Of a DNA stretch of 64,000 nt, positions 11,480 to 22,797 are shown in pieces. The stretch comes from Coniella vitis (Eukaryota > Ascomycota > Sordariomycetes > Diaporthales > Schizoparmaceae), in the NCBI GenBank assembly GCA_011317545.1, contig WUJK01000001.1:310001-374000 (forward strand), in the 5' to 3' direction. The stretch's first letter is position 1. Every line of letters starts with the position of its first letter. Below the pieces are notes generated by a model. That model worked only from the letters and a program-made list of their open reading frames with translations, was not told where the DNA came from and ran no database searches. Made by a program: the position numbers and the translations under genes.

Positions 11480-13479
11480 CCTTATTCTCCGAAATCCCTG
11501 TGATATGCACGAATTCCAACCAAGTGGCCGGCTAGCACAAAAGAAAACAAAAGCCTACATCGTCTCACTACTTTCGCATACCGGGAGGCAAAAGGAAATA
11601 CTAAAGTACTCAAAGTCCTCGTGTCAGTGTTACTATACATGACATATTCTCGCCATTTTCCCAGCAAACTAACCGCCCCCGGCTTTCCCCCCCACCCTCC
11701 TTCTCCTTACCGGGGTCTCTACAAAGTATATACATAGTATATATATACATACACAGCACAGCCGGCGGCACTTGCGAAACCCACGGTAGTATCGTGGTGT
11801 AAGAATAACCCCCCAGGGAGGGAAACAAAGAGATAATAAACAGGCTGCAGCATATTTCTTGGAAATTGCGTGATTTGATTTGATTCTTTTATAATCGGTG
11901 AGGGGATTTGCGCCTGACTGATTGATCTGGGATGCAGCGGCACTTTACCAGAATCCAAAAAAGTGGTAAAGAGTGGCGGGTGGCGGAAAGATAAGATAGC
12001 AAAGAGAAAAAAAACACCCACCGACAAAACCAACTCACCCACTCAATCATCCCTCATCATCCATGGGGGGTTTTTTTTAAGCTTAAAACGTGAGGCCTCG
12101 CACTATTTGTTGATCTACCACTCTACCACATACAACACTTACTAATATACTTCCCGTTCTGACTCCAATTCGCCTTCCTTGCGTGTCTTCTATTCTATTT
12201 TTTTTTTTTTTTTCGGTTTTCATCTCGGCTTCTCAACGTTCCGTTGTGGGCTAGAATCTGGTCAAATGTTTTTTTTATTTGTTTGGTTTTTTTGGTCCAG
12301 ACCTTCTTTCCCAAGTTACCCTGAGTATATGGCCGAATTTTTAAAAAAAAAAATCTGGTTTTACTATGTGAGGTTCGCTTTGCTGGCTTGCTTGCTTGCT
12401 TCAGCAACCCTTGGAAAGCAACCCAACAATGCCCAAAAATGCGACTCTACTGTAACTATTCCAAAGTCTGTTTATAACACCCCCCACTAGTGTCCCGGGG
12501 CTGCCAGGGAAAACCAGCCCAACGCAAAGAAATACTTCAGCCACACCCACGTAAAGAAGCACATCATTCTGCTCATCTTGCTCATCTTGCTCAAGAAAAG
12601 AAGAATAATAAGACGAAAAGAAGAATAATAAGACGAAAAGAAAAATAGAAAACCCGCCACAAACCGGAAACACGACCCTTTTCCCCCCACCCCCCCCCCT
12701 TTCTTTTTTCCCCCTCTCTCCTTTGGCAATGTTCGGCCCTATAATCCGACGAGAGAGAGGAAAGTTCACGTGGCTAAAAAAGACACAATACAAAAACGCC
12801 ACAATTGCTTGTTTTATAAACTGCATGTTACTATGGGATGGAGATCAGGTTACCCTGCCTGGTATTCGCAACCTGAATCTCTATTAAGGGAGAGGAAAAA
12901 AGAAAAGAATGTATATGCTATATATGAGCATATCTTTTCATGTAAAACGTACGCGTATACCGGGAAAAGAGACTATTGTCATTATTGGCCTCGCATCAGC
13001 CGGCTTTTCCGGGTAAGTCAGTCAGTAGATGATGATATGATATTGGTCCGTCCTTGGCTTGTTGACTTTTCAGAGAATGGAATGGATGATTACCCTCTTG
13101 TGCGTACTCCGTACATTTAGGAAATCTCGCCATGGCAAATCCCAGCTTGAACCGGACTGTCCGTCTACCCTTTTCTTTTCCCCCTTCTTTTTCCTTCTTT
13201 TTTTCTCCCCCTCCTCCAAGACCTGAGTCGATATCACGCCACCATTCTCTTTGCCAAACCATGCATATATGTATATGTGTATGTATCTCCCCCCCCCCCC
13301 CTCTCTGCCAATCCCAAAATCCCGCTCCTCATTTTGCATCAATTTCAATAACGTTTTGTCGTCTATACAAATCCCATCGCTTAACCAAAAAAAAACTTTA
13401 CTTACCGAAATCACACACACATATACACAAACCTACATATTACGTAAGGGATTGAATGCACCCCACGACAGAAAATCAA

Positions 13480-13503
13480 ATATATATATATATATATATA
13501 TAT
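13480..13503. repeat. (AT)n microsatellite
   Basis: About twelve tandem AT units. Confidence 0.95.
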
Positions 13504-14129
13504 TACCATGTACACACTCTCACGTAAACATGTATACGTGTGCCAATATCAAATAGCCTCTCTCTTCCGTTCCATTCCACCTCCCCCCCCCCCTTTTTTT
13601 TTTCTTTAACAATTTCCATGCTCTCACTCAACTTTCTCGCCTATGTGTGTGTGTGTGGGATCTGTCCTCCATTACGGGTATATGACTCTTTTCCCTTTTC
13701 TCCTTTTTTTTTTTCTTTCTTCCATTTCCTTTTCCTGGAGAAAGCCCCCCCCCCCTTTTGGACTTGTAACTTCTAAAAGGGCACTGCTAGCATACAGAAT
13801 AGAATAGAATAGGAATAGAATAGGATATCTTGAAAAAGTTATACAGACTTTTACACACAAAAGTATTCCAAAAAAAAAAAAAGGATATATAAATCAAGGA
13901 TAATTCTTTTTTTTCCTTCCCCCAAGTATATACATACCTCATGAAAAATACCTGTATTCCCTCACCGGTATTTTGAACAATACTATCCGACCCCCCCACC
14001 CCCTGTTCCTTACTTCCCTTGAACTCTTTCTTGGCTTTCATTCAGCCTTATAAAAAAGAAAACCCGAACCACGCGAACTTCAGCCTCAGCCTTATGATAT
14101 CCAGCCTCCGGAGAAACCTGTGGATCCTT

Positions 14130-14147
14130 CCCCCCCCCCCCCCCCCC
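14130..14147. repeat. Poly-C run
   Basis: Eighteen consecutive C bases, the longest of many C runs in 12.6-14.8 kb. Assembly length errors are likely at such runs. Confidence 0.95.
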
Positions 14148-15256
14148 AATCACGCAATACACATCCTACAAACTCCCAGGTACGACGAACTGGAAAAAGA
14201 AAAAGAAAGAAAAAAAAGAAAGAAAGAAAAGAGAAACAGAGTGGACAAGGAAGAAGAGAGAGGGAAAACATTTTTTTTTTTTAAAAAAAAAGGATAGCAC
14301 TAGTCAAACTATATAACGCCACACCTTACTTGCTCACTTGCAGGACCACTTACTTTGCCCGCAGACTTGCTCAATATTGATACTCCCTTGCTACATAGCC
14401 AGATACCAAGGCTTCCCTCGCTAAACACTGAGCATCGCAGGCTGTAATGACTTGCATGAGATCCAACATCAAATCCCCAATCCAGCTTGTTGCCAAGTTT
14501 CGATTCCTTCATCGTCCTAGACGGACCCCGCAGAGCCAGGCAAAACATACTGAATGGGAGGAACGACAACTTGTGGGAAAATTCCGAGAAAATGATACCG
14601 CGATGGCAGGGTTGATATCCAAGTCCTTATTTTGTTTAAGCATCCCTTCATTTTTTGTTTATTAGTTCATCTTTGCATTACTATGCTACCTACATTGCCC
14701 TGTTTCCCCTGTGACCCCCAGTTCCCATTAATCACAATGCACCATGCATTAGCTTTTTAAAGACCCCCCCCCCCCTTCAAAATGCTCAAGAATCCATCCC
14801 CATCAGAGTCATCAAAACTTGTTCCAGAATGGGTCAAGATGCTTTCCATGTCTGTGCGTGTGTATATGAATGGAATAGGAACAGACAGATGCTGAGGAAA
14901 AAAAAAGTCAAGTCAAGAAAAGATATGAAGAAACAGAAACCCCTGAATCTTGTTGTCAACCAAGGAACAATGAATGGGATCAGCAGCAGTAAGTAGTAAA
15001 GGAAACGGAAACATCAATGTCCAGACCGTGTGAAAAATGCAAAACCTCCTTTTCCATCAACGGAATTCATTTGTGGCGTGTCCAAATGCAATTATTACCA
15101 CGATGTGTGGATATTTTGTGTTCCAAGAGCCGCCCCCACAAAAGAGGAAAACAGGCCAACAAGTGGTTCAAAATGGCATCCTCCAAATGTTTAGGCCTTG
15201 TTGCGGATGGGAGATCATAAATTTCTAGATGAATCCAAATATTCAGAGGCTTCCTT

Positions 15257-18200
15257 TCAATGACCGTGAAGTTTTTCCTTCAGATACACCACAGCCGCAT
15301 ACCCCGCACAGCAGACGGTGCTCATGTTGTGGCCGCACCACGGGCACTTGACGCACATGGTCACCTGTCCAGACACGCCAAGTCTCTTATCCTTGACAAC
15401 GTCATCGGGCTGTGCCATGGCCTCGTACACCCGCGATGGCATATCGTGGTAGAAACGGCAGTGGCAGCATTCAACGAGCATCTTGGCAATAGGCTTGTCA
15501 AGGTTGTGCGCTGTCACATCAGCCGATTTGGGAGTCGAAGCCATTGAAAAACCTCGCGGTCCAGTGAGCAAGGAGTTAGAAGCACCCACGATGTTGCTCC
15601 CGGCGGCTTTGGACACTGCTGTGGACTGTGGCGACAAAGGCCCAGTTTTCCGAGTATCCTGCAAGTAGGCTGAAGCGCGGCTCGCTGGGCTTGGGATGGA
15701 GCCTTGGCTGTCGGTTCGCACGCGAGAAGAAAAAGATCCTTGTTCAGAATCGTCATTCAGCACCAAACGCTGACCTGGCCCACCAGACCTCGCAGGCAAG
15801 GACTGCTGAGGCGAGACAGGTTGCAGGTTTGCATCGAGTGGCCCCGATGCAAAGTAATGACTGTGGTTTTGGATGCCCCGGGGAGATTGTTCGCGAGTGT
15901 TTGGTGTAAACCTCGAAGCTGGTACATATTCCCTGGGACCTTGGTTCAGTGAGAATGGGGTCACATCTGCATCAAACATCTCCGCAGGTGGTCGAGTGGC
16001 CGAGGCCATGTCGTTGAGTGACTTCTTGACATCAATGCTTGTGAGTGCGCTTGTAAAGGACAACTGGTCGGAGTCCATGGGCTTGATACTGGGCACCCAT
16101 AGCTCGCTAGTAGAGAACACCTGCTGGTTTGGTGAAGTCTCAATGGCTTGGGAGCTGGAGTGGGTTCTTGGCCGCCCCAGAAAACTGCCTGACCCAGTGT
16201 GTGGGATGTCAATATCGATCTTTGGGAAACCAGTCAATCCCTTCTCAAGACCATTTCCTTGGAACGGTTTGTTGTCCTTTGAGCTCTGTGGTCTTGAAGT
16301 GTCGGGTGTTGTGATAGGGGACGGAGGCAAAGACTCAGAGTCGGGATGTGACGACGAAGAGGACGCGCCAGAGTCTTTTGGATCAAAGCTAAACTGGTGC
16401 TGGCCCAGAGGGCTGATGACGCGTTGTCCAACAGGTGTACGAGACCCGTCATCCACTTCAGACGCGCCTCCTCTGGTTCTGTCTGGACTCATTGTTTGAT
16501 TCCGTATAGGGGTGCGCGGCGACGTGACACTTGATTCGGTGCCGACAAGAGTATCCAACGTCCCAGAGCGAGACCTTTGTTGTAAAACGTTGGTCGTAGG
16601 TGTCGAAGAAGATGATCGGAAGCCCGTCTTAAGGGCATCCTTCAACTTCTGTCTACCTGACGTCCGTGGTGGCTGTGGTGAAGGAGAAGCCGCAGGTTTC
16701 AAAGTCCCGTGAGGGCCTAGCTTGGCTTTGAGCGATGCCGAAAGGCTGGCAGGCGGTGACATGGGTCCATCGACTGAGGGCGAGAAGGGACGGTCCAGGA
16801 ACTCATACTCGCGATCTGCAGGCTCTGGGCTGCTGGTGCCAAGGAAAGGACCATCGCGGGCAGAGTCTGGCGGCACGGCAATCATGGATATGGTGCGGCT
16901 CTTCTTATTATTCTTCCACGCCAGAGGCGGCAAGATCTTGTTTCGCTTTTCGCCTTTCTGGGACGAGGTCCGTTTTGAACTGTCGTAGCTCTGGCCTCTA
17001 GCATTGAGGCTCAGCCGCCCTTCAACCTGTCGGCCTCGTTCATGTGAGGACGAAAGCGTACTCTGCACCGTGTGAAACGACTCTTGCGAGGCATTCTTCT
17101 TGTTGAGCCCCTGCTCACCGCTAGTGTCCTTGTCTCTGGAACCAAAGAGCTTTCCTGCAGCCGACATGAGGCCGTTACCCAGGGAGCCCCGCCGAGCCCT
17201 TGGCTGCCCTGATTGTTTCAAAAAGGGTGTCTTGGTGGATGTGGGAGGGTACGCCATGGTTTCTCGCTTTCTGGGCGCATCGACCGAGGGTTGCGACAAA
17301 GTGCCCATGACTTCAGACGCCGGCCGTTCTGCCAAGGACGCCCGCGAGTTCATCAGTCGCTTCAAGGCGGCTTCCCGCTCCCGCTCAAGGCGTACGCCAC
17401 CAATGAAACCCGGGCTCTTGAGGGCTGTCTCCGAAGTATCAGCGCCAGTTCCCTCCAAGGCAGGAAGGGCACGGGACGAAGAAATGTCGAATTGCGAGGT
17501 ACTTGTGAGCTGATTGGATTGCGTCTTGTCCATGTTTGTAGGTGTCTGATTGTTTAATACCGGCTCAGACACGGCTCGTTTGCTGGCAACCGGCCTAGTA
17601 CCCGCAACTGGTGCCGTGTGGCGCTGGTTTTTGGACAGCTTCTTTCTCTTTGCGTCGTTGGATTTTCTCTTCTTCTTTTCAAATCCGTCCCACGTTGGTG
17701 AGTGGCAAATGGACGACCCATCCGAGTCGTTGTCATCATCAGAGGCAAAGGATACCATTTTGAGGTTCGAGGGCTCGAGGATTCTGGTAGTAGCTTTGGC
17801 AACAGACGGCAGAGAGTCTCGGTCCGGCCTCTTCGGCTCGGTAGGAACATCCTCTTTGATCTCTTTGGTTTCCGTGGGTCTGGACAAGCCGTCTTGGGAG
17901 ATGCTGATGCGCGAGGCAGGACGTGTGCGGACGGTGAGGGGCGGCAAGCTCATGCTCCTGGGAGTGGAGGCTCTATTGTCTTCTTGTCGCGTCATGGAGG
18001 ATTCACGACGGCGGTGAAGCAAGCCAGGTCTGGAGCCTGATGAAGAGTTGGAGGCAGGCGAGACGCCACGGCGGCCTGAGGCGGCGCCGGCGGTAGGTTG
18101 CTGTTGCATCCTCTCCATCTGCGCGGAGAGGCAAAAGCAATAATCAGAAACTCGTATCTTGAGACATGCATGGGGCCCCAACGGTCTCTCCCTGACGATG

Positions 18201-18440
18201 CGATTTGCGCATAATCCTTTGGCAGGGAGATTTTCATCTTCCTTTGAGTTGGGAGGGTTGGATGTTCGGGGAAAGGGAAAAGGCGCAAGGTGAATATGGG
18301 AGAAGGGAGTCGGCACAGGAATCGCGCAGCGCAATTGCACTTACCTTCTTCTTCCTCTCAATCTCCAGCATGCGCTGGAGACTGGCAGCCCGTTGTGGCG
18401 CCTTGGTCGAAGACTGCATCTTTTCTGTTGTGCTTGCCAT
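15257..18440 (-). CDS. Large disordered protein with C-terminal Cys-rich zinc-binding-like domain
   Basis: Two exons, 18440-18345 and 18118-15257, give 985 residues. The 226-base intron has a GTAAGT donor and a CGCGCAG acceptor, and joins phase 0 between IERKKK and MERMQQQ. The start ATG (MASTTEKMQ) lies in exon 1. The first 32 residues look helical and basic. Residues about 40-900 are Ser/Pro/Arg-rich and disordered, with many SP and RRxS sites, so phosphorylation is likely. The last 70 residues are clearly different: cysteines at about 916, 917, 919, 954, 957, 960, 968 and 969 (ECCHCRFYHDMPSRVYE, then MCVKCPWCGH) suggest one or two bound zinc ions. The aromatic and hydrophobic pattern suggests a folded, conserved end. 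I believe related proteins exist in other filamentous ascomycetes but know no function. An adaptor or scaffold read out through the C-terminal domain is only a guess. Confidence 0.85.
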
Positions 18441-19031
18441 GGTGGGTGATGTTCTGAGTGGCAAAGAATAAAAAGGGTAGGCCAAGGCCTCAAGGCGAAA
18501 AGGTTAGATGACACAAGCCTGGCTTGGGGTGAGGCTCACTCCAAAGCCAAGTGTGCAGAGGCCTTGCGGAATGACAGCAGGTTATAGACTGCTGCTGTTC
18601 GCTGGTGATTGTGAGAGAGTAAGAATAGAACGAGTGAATCGTCAAGACGCGCAAAGCGGTCGCAGGAGTGGCCGGTCAGACGCGGGTTGGTGGTGAAGTT
18701 GGTGAAAAAGAAAGAGATGACGATCGCAAGGCAAGGGACAGGCTAGATATGTATCGTCGGAACAGCCGCTGATTGGAAAACGATGGCGTGGCGCAAGGCG
18801 GAGAAGGAGAAAGTGTGTGAGTGAGACGACAGGATTGGGGACGCAGGTTATAACGTGATTGTTGTAGCAGGGCGTGCCGCAAGTACTCAAGTAGTGCACA
18901 TGAGCACGAAGTTGAGCAGTTGGGTATTGCGTCAGGCCAGAGCAAAGAAATGTATGTCTCAGTGCAAACGCGCGCAGCCGGTGCGACAGTCGGATGGGTT
19001 GACGGAGTGAGGATGCAAGAAGGAGCTGGGT

Positions 19032-19060
19032 TGTCGTCGTCGTCGTCGTCGTCGTCGTCT
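19032..19060. repeat. (GTC)n trinucleotide repeat
   Basis: About nine tandem GTC units in non-coding DNA. Confidence 0.95.
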
Positions 19061-21008
19061 GTAGGTATGTGTGCCGCACGTATGTATGTATGTGAAATAA
19101 GAGGTAGAAAACAGAAGAAAAAAGAAAGAAGGCCGGCTCGCCTAACGAGAGTGCGCTGGTCCAAGACGGGATCGGGTCTGATCGCGGCGACGAGTGGTAG
19201 TGCGTGTGCCAAGATGCGGTGTGGAAAGGCGACGGCGGATGTTGGATGCGCGCTCTCGCTCTCTCTGCTTGCTTGCTTGCCTGCTCTCGAAAATAGAAAT
19301 AAAAATAAAAATAATAAGACTCCCAGCAAGCACGAGCCGAGGGTAGTACCGTAGGACTGACAGGATGCAGCGTAGGTCCAGCACCGGCACGGAAGCACCG
19401 ACGTGAACCTCAACAAGGCCCTTCGCACTCCTTTCTGTTCGCAAGATGCCCGGCTTGACCACGGTCGATGCCAGACTGCGGCCGGTCTGGATGTGTGAAT
19501 ATTCCCACGGCACCTATGATAATCTGCAGGTAGGTTGCTTGTTTGGGCGGTATGCCGTATATATCTGTATTCTTTTCATGCGAAATGCTCGGTCGGACAC
19601 GAACAGCGACAGGTAGCGAACGGCAGGCGCTGCATGCAGGCTGAGGGCTGAGAAGCGATCAACGCGGGCAGGCAGGGCAATAGACGAGATGAGCAAGGCA
19701 AAAGGAAAAAGAAAGTCGGTGGTGCATCACCAAAGCATTGCGTAGACGGCCGACGCGATGCAGAGGAGAAAGGGAAATGAGTGCTTGCAAAGCCAGCGCA
19801 GGGCATCGAGAAGAAAGAAGCTGGAGAAGGCGATCGGTGCTTTGCGAAGGTGCCGACCCACCATGCCACCTAGCGTGCCTGCCCTTGTCAGTGCCCACTC
19901 GGTCTGTAAGTGTTATGCAAGTACCCCCGGTACCGCACGTCAAAATGGAAGCGACTAGCAAAGTACCGTACATAGTACCAGGCGTGCCCAGGTACCCAAG
20001 TACCGAGGTCTCCCAAGCTGGGGACGACAACTTTTTCTTCTCCTTGGCAGCAACATTCTCAGCAATCAAACATGTGCTCTGCCAACAGAGAACCACCCGT
20101 TGCACAACAGCGAGCACCCACCTCACCTCACCTCACCTCAACTCACCCCACTTTGCCTGGCGTGGCCCAGAGACTGAATGCCGTACACCACTTGAGCCAC
20201 GCTCGACGTGCAGGGTCTCGGGGCTGAGGCCAGCAGAGGATACGAAGATTGCAAGCCAGGTGAGCACCACTGCAGTTGTGCCTGGCACTCCACGGCAGGG
20301 ATGCCTTGCTGACCATGGCACCATTTCTCCTCCTCCACGGCACCTGGGTACCTCTAGCAAGCTCTGGCAAGAGACTTGAAACCAAAGCCAAGCGCGCTGT
20401 GGGGGTTGCGCTGGGCAACTGGGCTGTCCATTCATCAAACACAGGCTTGCGCTTGCTGCTGCCCTGCTGCCTGCCTGCGCTACTATGGTATGTACCCAGC
20501 GGGGACGGGCTGGCTGTGGGCCCTGCCGTCCTAGCGGCAAGCCCACTGGAAAACGGTACCGTGGCACGCTGGCACCTACAATGTACATTCCAGCGCATCA
20601 CAGCACCCCAGGACCCGACCTGGCGGGAGTCGCAGCAAGGAATACGAGCCTGACGAAGAATCTCATCCGTCGAGATCGACATGCTCCTTCTCTGCACCCG
20701 TCCAATGGTCTTGCCAATACCGACATGCCCCATTCAGCCTCGTGCGTCCAGCAAAGCCCGGCCGATGCTCCGCCGGCCGACTAGCTATGCGGTGCCACGC
20801 TTCCATTGCCTGACTGAAGAGTGAGTCGTGCTCCTGTGTCTTTCTTTCATTACAGACGGAGGCAAAGGCTGCAGCTTTGTCGCTTGGTCACAACGGCGTC
20901 TTGGTCGTCCAGTCCAGCTGCACCCGCATACGATAGTCCATTCGCCGAAGCAGAAGCCCGGCTCGGGCGAGACAAGGCGGGCCGTGGACAGATGCAGTTG
21001 CATGGAGC

Positions 21009-21009
<1 letters not shown>

Positions 21010-21045
<36 letters not shown>
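21010..21045. repeat. (CTG)12 trinucleotide repeat
   Basis: Twelve uninterrupted CTG units (CAG on the other strand). No supported gene reads through it, although every frame stays open across it as poly-Leu, Gln, Ala, Ser or Cys. Confidence 0.95.
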
Positions 21046-21046
<1 letters not shown>

Positions 21047-22797
21047 GCGCCTCTGCAGGGTCGAGACCTCCCGAGGTTGAAGCATTTGTCGTCCGTCAAA
21101 GCAAGGCAGTCATTCTCCGACGAGACATTTCTAGCTGCTGCAACGCCGCCCTCGAGGTGGGCATGCTCTATTCGGTGCATAGGAAAATTGTGTCATTTCT
21201 CCAGGGAGTAGAAGGGGTTGAAATCAGATTGCTAACAGAGAAACCCTCAGCGTCAGCATCGGAACCAATCTCATCAGCATCGCCGCCACCACCGAGGTAT
21301 GCGAGAAGACCCAGCCAAGCCAGCATCGAAACGGTCCCAAAAAGGGCTGCTTCACAAGCCACACGGCATCCACTCCGACTCCACTCGCACAACTCGATCG
21401 ATCCATGTAGTCTACTTTTATACACTACCATGACGTTCATTAGTACGAGTTGTGGTGTGCCGCACACATTTCCCAAACACACAGACGCGCACACGCCCAA
21501 CCTTAATATTATATTTACCGTCCAGTCCTAGCCCCTTGTCGTCAGGGGTTTCGGGCCAAGGCGTGGTCCCAGACACTCGCACCCTGGGCCTGACCCGCTG
21601 AGGCTGTCTGCCGTCTCACGATACATTACGATACGAACAAGAGTGGGAAACAGGACTGCTGGCCACGCGGCGCAGACCCGACTACGAGTACTGTGGATGC
21701 GAGCCAGCTTCAAATACATCGTACTATCCATGCATAGATACTATTATGTATCGCTGGAAGCTATGGATGCTGTGCCAGGCGAGTACCAAACAAACAAAGG
21801 TACGACCTATTGTCCCGGCTTGCCACACTCTGGTGTTTCTTGATTTCTTTTCCCCCTCTTCTTTCTTTGCTTCTGCGAAGCCCATCTCAACGTCCTGTCT
21901 CAACCGGGCTGTGAGACCATGTGCGTGCGTACTTGGATGCGCTCGGATCTCCGGCAGAAAAATTGGCATCGTGAGATTACAGAGTACCGCTTTCGCGTTG
22001 TGTTTGCCTTGAAACTGAGAAACACTATTCTGGCTATTTACGCGATTGACTTCCATATGCTCTGCCTTGTTTTGCCTTGATTTCTGGATACTAATCTAGG
22101 GACAAAAGAAAGGACTGAAAATTAAAGGACTAGTTACATAGTACACCAAAATTGTGGTGGTGATGAAAGTGCTGTCTCGGCTCCACCTGGCATCCACTCT
22201 GGCGCCCCATCTTTTTGTTTTATTCTTTTTTTTTTTTTTTCATGTCCCCTTGCTTTGTTCACCAAGCCGCGGCAGCCGATTGGATCCTCCAGCCAGCTTG
22301 CCAGCACCTTTTCTATCCGACACACCGGGTCCAACCCGCCGCCGGCTCCGCCGTTCCGGCCCGTCGGGCCCGATCGCTTGGTCACTCAGCTTCGACAATA
22401 GGGCGTCTTCAAGAATCATGTCATCCTCCATGTTCCCGTGGCCAAATTCTCGACTTTGCTCGACGCCTTCTTCTTTGCTACTTCTCGTCGCATGTTCTGG
22501 CACGGCTCCATGCACACTCGCTGCACCTCTGCAGCAGCACCGCATGTTGTGGCAAGAGTCGTGGGCGCCAACTCCAGCAATACGTATACCTCGTGAGTCT
22601 TCCCCATTGTCGTGACGCGTTAGTATCCCAAAGAAAGAAGACCAATCTAGAAATGTCGTCTATGCAAGGGTATCTAGCGCTCTGTAAGTACACTTCTATG
22701 TATCCACACGCAACAAGAAACAAGGCAAGCAACAATACGGCACGACTATACAAGACATCCACCGCGCGATCGAGAACGCCTGCTTCCGAAACCACAT

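Larger units (their letters stand above)
5798..15256. other. Long gene-poor region
   Basis: About 9.5 kb between the start of the tail-anchored protein gene and the 3' end of the next minus-strand gene. I found no frame that reads like a protein. All open frames are Arg/Ser/Pro-rich or derived from homopolymers. The region is dense in simple repeats (GA, GAG, CATCGC, GGCGCT, CTCA, TTC, AT and poly-C), and its right half (about 11.3-15.0 kb) is A/T-rich with long C, T and A runs. It may hold a long promoter, long UTRs or non-coding transcripts, none of which can be shown from sequence. Confidence 0.55.
18441..22797. other. Intergenic region with GTAC clusters and a CTG repeat
   Basis: About 4.4 kb upstream of the large disordered protein gene and downstream of the lipase gene. 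Open frames are present but Cys/Leu/Arg-rich and unconvincing. It holds a (GTC)n tract (19032-19060), a GTAC-rich patch (19918-20010), CACCT pentamer repeats near 20118-20140 and a (CTG)12 tract (21010-21045). Confidence 0.55.

Noticed and set aside
18676..19428. A 250-codon minus-strand frame upstream of the 985-residue gene
   Set aside because: It contains a poly-Asp run from the GTC repeat and Ser/Arg-rich sequence. It is more likely leader or promoter DNA of the downstream gene.
20821..21531. A 236-codon plus-strand frame through the CTG repeat
   Set aside because: Openness is largely due to the repeat (poly-Leu), and other frames are equally open.
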